Origin: Smittium culicis
Taxonomy: Eukaryota; Kickxellomycota; Harpellomycetes; Harpellales; Legeriomycetaceae
Assembly (NCBI GenBank): GCA_001970855.1
Contig: LSSN01001676.1
Coordinates: 1-19,775 of the forward strand
DNA: 19,775 nt
Direction: 5' to 3'
Of this stretch, positions 17,945 through 19,775 are shown one piece after another. Made by a program: the position numbers and the translations under genes. The notes beneath the pieces are model-generated. The model was not told the origin of the DNA. It did no database searches and saw only the letters and a program-made list of their open reading frames with translations. How positions within the stretch are numbered: position 1 is the stretch's first letter; each line of letters begins with the position of its first letter.

Positions 17945-19775
17945 ATGGTGCGAGTTAGCACATCAATACTAATATTCAACAATTTAGCTTTGTTAATACT
18001 ATCTAATGAGCTAAATAATCATAAAATAGGTAGAGAAAGCACTAATAAAACCTCTTCAAAAAAAATATCTCGATTAGGGCTGTCACACAAATCAACACTC
18101 TTTGATTATTTCGACCACAAAAGCAATTATAGTTGTTGGGATTCAAGCCAGCAAAAGTTAAACGAAGACGAAAATTCAATTTTAGATATTGATCCTAACA
18201 ACGAAACTTCAATTTATCAGGAAGGTGAAGATAATTCTGGAAACGGAGTAGGAAACCCTGATTACATAAACGAAAATTCTGGAAATGGAGGAGGAAATTT
18301 TAATATTCAAAGATACAACCAAGGATATAGAGGTCGTAATTCCGATGCTCAAGGTTATAACTTTAGAAATTATCGAGAAAATTCTGATAGTCAAAGATAC
18401 AACTCAGAAAATGGAGGAGGTGGTTATAGTGATCAAGGTAATAACTCTGGAAGCGGTGGAGAAAATTCTGATGGTCAAGTAATTAGCCCTGAAAATGGAG
18501 ATAATAGTATTGGAAACAGAAATCAAGATTCAAATGATGAAGATACCTTCAAATCTAATTCAAACAATAGATTTGGTGTAGATCGAAATCGAGATAGTGC
18601 TGGTAATCAGTTGGGAAACTTCAATAAAAATGATATCGATGACGAAAATGAAGTTGATAGAATTAGATCTGGAAACCAAATAGGAAGATTCGGCTCAAAC
18701 CAAAGCGAGAACTATGAAAGTAGAGGTGCTAATAATAGCGATGATAATGGGGATGGACATAATAATCTACAAAATCAAGGATTTAATATCGGTGATGGGT
18801 ATGGCCCACGTGGTGAGGTTGATTACCGTGATAGATTTGGTCGCCGTGGTAGATTTAGTCGCCGAGGTGAATTTGATAGACGTGATAGGTTTGATCGCCG
18901 AGGTGGATTTGGTCGCCGTGGTAGATTTAGTCGCCGAAGTGAATTTGATAGACATGATAGATTTGATCGCCGAGGTGGATTTGGACGCCGTGATAGGTTT
19001 GGTCACCGTGATAGGTTCGGCCGTCAAGGTGGGTTATATCGACGTGGTAGATTCGGTGGTCTAGGTGGATTATATCGCCGTGGTAGGTACGGTCGCCGAG
19101 ATGGACTTTATAGAAACAATCGTAGTAGTTATAGATTTAATAAACGCAACTACAGAAATACAATAAACTTTGGCGAATATAATAATCGAAATAGGAGTAA
19201 TATACAGTCTAGTGAGCCTGAAAATGATGGTCAAAATGATAAAGATTCTACAAATAAGTCGAACCTTAGCCAAGATTATGAAAGGCGTAGAAGGTACACA
19301 AGTAAAAGATATAGGAATTTTGAAAGATCCATGTCGCGAATTCGGAAAAATAGCGATTATCATAATAGTTCAGATGACAGTGAATTAAATGAAAATAAAC
19401 TCAAAATCAATATAAATGCAAGAAGATTAGGATTTAGATCAGGATTAAACGATCAATCAGTTTATAATTCAAGAGCTTTTTCAAAAAGACCAAGAAGGCG
19501 GGGTTTTTTTCGGAAAAATTATAGCCCTGTTCAATCGAGTATTGGTAGAAAAATTAAACGCATCAGACGTTATAAAAGACGTAGGAATTACAAAATTCGG
19601 CCAATATCCATAAGACGGGGTTTATCTAGAGCCGAACCCCGCAGATTTAATGTACCAGCTAATCAAAATTTTGGTCGAAATTATTCTTCGAGGGGATTAT
19701 CATTGAAAAGTCCAGTAAATGCATATCAGAAATCAGAATTTCTTGCCTCAAAAAATAAATTAATGTTTTTAGGGC
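17945..19775 (+). CDS. Secreted-type Asn/Gly/Arg-rich hexapeptide-repeat protein, cut by window end
   Basis: Open for 610 codons from the ATG at 17945 to the last base, with no stop reached; an in-frame TAA lies 24 nt upstream, so this is the first possible start. Residues 1-20 look like a signal peptide (Arg3, then hydrophobic SILIFNNLALLILS). Residues 21-110 are mixed and hold the only Cys I see (C64). Residues 110-285 are Asn/Gly/Ser/Asp-rich, with repeated ENSGNGGG and RYNxxGY-like phrases. Residues 285-392 are 18 tandem hexapeptides, consensus (R/G/E)F(G/S/D)RR(G/D), changing to GLYRRG near the end. Residues 393-610 are rich in Arg, Asn and Tyr, with an extremely basic block at about 514-560 (includes KRPRRRGFFRK and RRYKRRRNYK). 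No family recognised. A secreted structural, adhesive or matrix protein is one reading; an RGG-like nucleic-acid-binding protein with a chance hydrophobic start is another. Stop and full length lie outside the window. Confidence 0.85.
   Translation, partial: MVRVSTSILIFNNLALLILSNELNNHKIGRESTNKTSSKKISRLGLSHKSTLFDYFDHKSNYSCWDSSQQKLNEDENSILDIDPNNETSIYQEGEDNSGNGVGNPDYINENSGNGGGNFNIQRYNQGYRGRNSDAQGYNFRNYRENSDSQRYNSENGGGGYSDQGNNSGSGGENSDGQVISPENGDNSIGNRNQDSNDEDTFKSNSNNRFGVDRNRDSAGNQLGNFNKNDIDDENEVDRIRSGNQIGRFGSNQSENYESRGANNSDDNGDGHNNLQNQGFNIGDGYGPRGEVDYRDRFGRRGRFSRRGEFDRRDRFDRRGGFGRRGRFSRRSEFDRHDRFDRRGGFGRRDRFGHRDRFGRQGGLYRRGRFGGLGGLYRRGRYGRRDGLYRNNRSSYRFNKRNYRNTINFGEYNNRNRSNIQSSEPENDGQNDKDSTNKSNLSQDYERRRRYTSKRYRNFERSMSRIRKNSDYHNSSDDSELNENKLKININARRLGFRSGLNDQSVYNSRAFSKRPRRRGFFRKNYSPVQSSIGRKIKRIRRYKRRRNYKIRPISIRRGLSRAEPRRFNVPANQNFGRNYSSRGLSLKSPVNAYQKSEFLASKNKLMFLG
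18797..19120 (+). repeat. 18-nt tandem repeat, 18 units, with 72-nt higher-order duplication
   Basis: Eighteen in-frame 18-nt units encode F-x-R-R-x hexapeptides. Units at 18851-18922 and 18923-18994 are two copies of a four-unit block, differing at about 5 of 72 positions, which points to recent expansion by unequal exchange or replication slippage. The outer units are more diverged than the central ones. Confidence 0.9.

Noticed and set aside
18767..19027. Thr/Ser/Ile/Lys-rich repetitive frame antisense to the hexapeptide repeats
   Set aside because: A frame kept open by the 18-nt periodicity of the sense repeat; no start context or independent support.

Overview
The window is strongly AT-rich eukaryotic nuclear DNA, most likely from a fungus and probably an early-diverging lineage. 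The reasons are: short GT-AG introns (158, 101 and 158 nt in the three firm cases, one with a TACTAAT branch site); standard stop codons of all three kinds; a fungal-type mitochondrial ribosomal protein uS8m; a CKS1 whose beta-hinge reads HAPEPH as in yeast; homopolymer-rich intergenic DNA; and low-complexity Asn/Ser-rich tails on proteins. Zoopagomycota-like AT-rich gut or parasitic fungi would fit, but that placement is inference only.

Left part (1-4887). The window opens with a run of 16 G, then a purine-rich stretch carrying a three-exon CKS1 gene on the minus strand (545-1121). Its putative promoter is shared with a plus-strand transcription unit of which I can support only a terminal exon (2083-2220). 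This converges on a 700-residue minus-strand STEAP-type metalloreductase (2785-4887).

Middle part (4888-10858). After 1.8 kb of AT-rich DNA comes a small two-helix membrane protein of the DMAC1/DUF4536 kind (6692-6901). A two-exon class II AP endonuclease follows (7455-8890) and converges on an unrecognised Ser/Asn-rich, coiled-coil protein (9293-10858, minus).

Right part (10859-19775). Long gene-poor AT-rich DNA holds a candidate three-exon small gene resembling LYR/FMC1-type mitochondrial assembly factors (12346-12693, minus), mitochondrial uS8m (15151-15612, plus), and a scatter of minus-strand open fragments that may be a decayed gene (about 16680-17640). The window ends inside an open reading frame of at least 610 codons (17945 to the edge). 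It predicts a signal peptide, an Asn/Gly-rich part, 18 hexapeptide repeats of the F-G-R-R type and a very basic C-terminal part. This is the least familiar and most interesting object here.

The genes do not form a pathway. They are ordinary separately transcribed housekeeping genes (cell cycle, base-excision repair, mitochondrial translation and assembly, membrane metal reduction) plus two lineage-specific low-complexity proteins. No tRNA, rRNA, CRISPR array or intact mobile element was seen.
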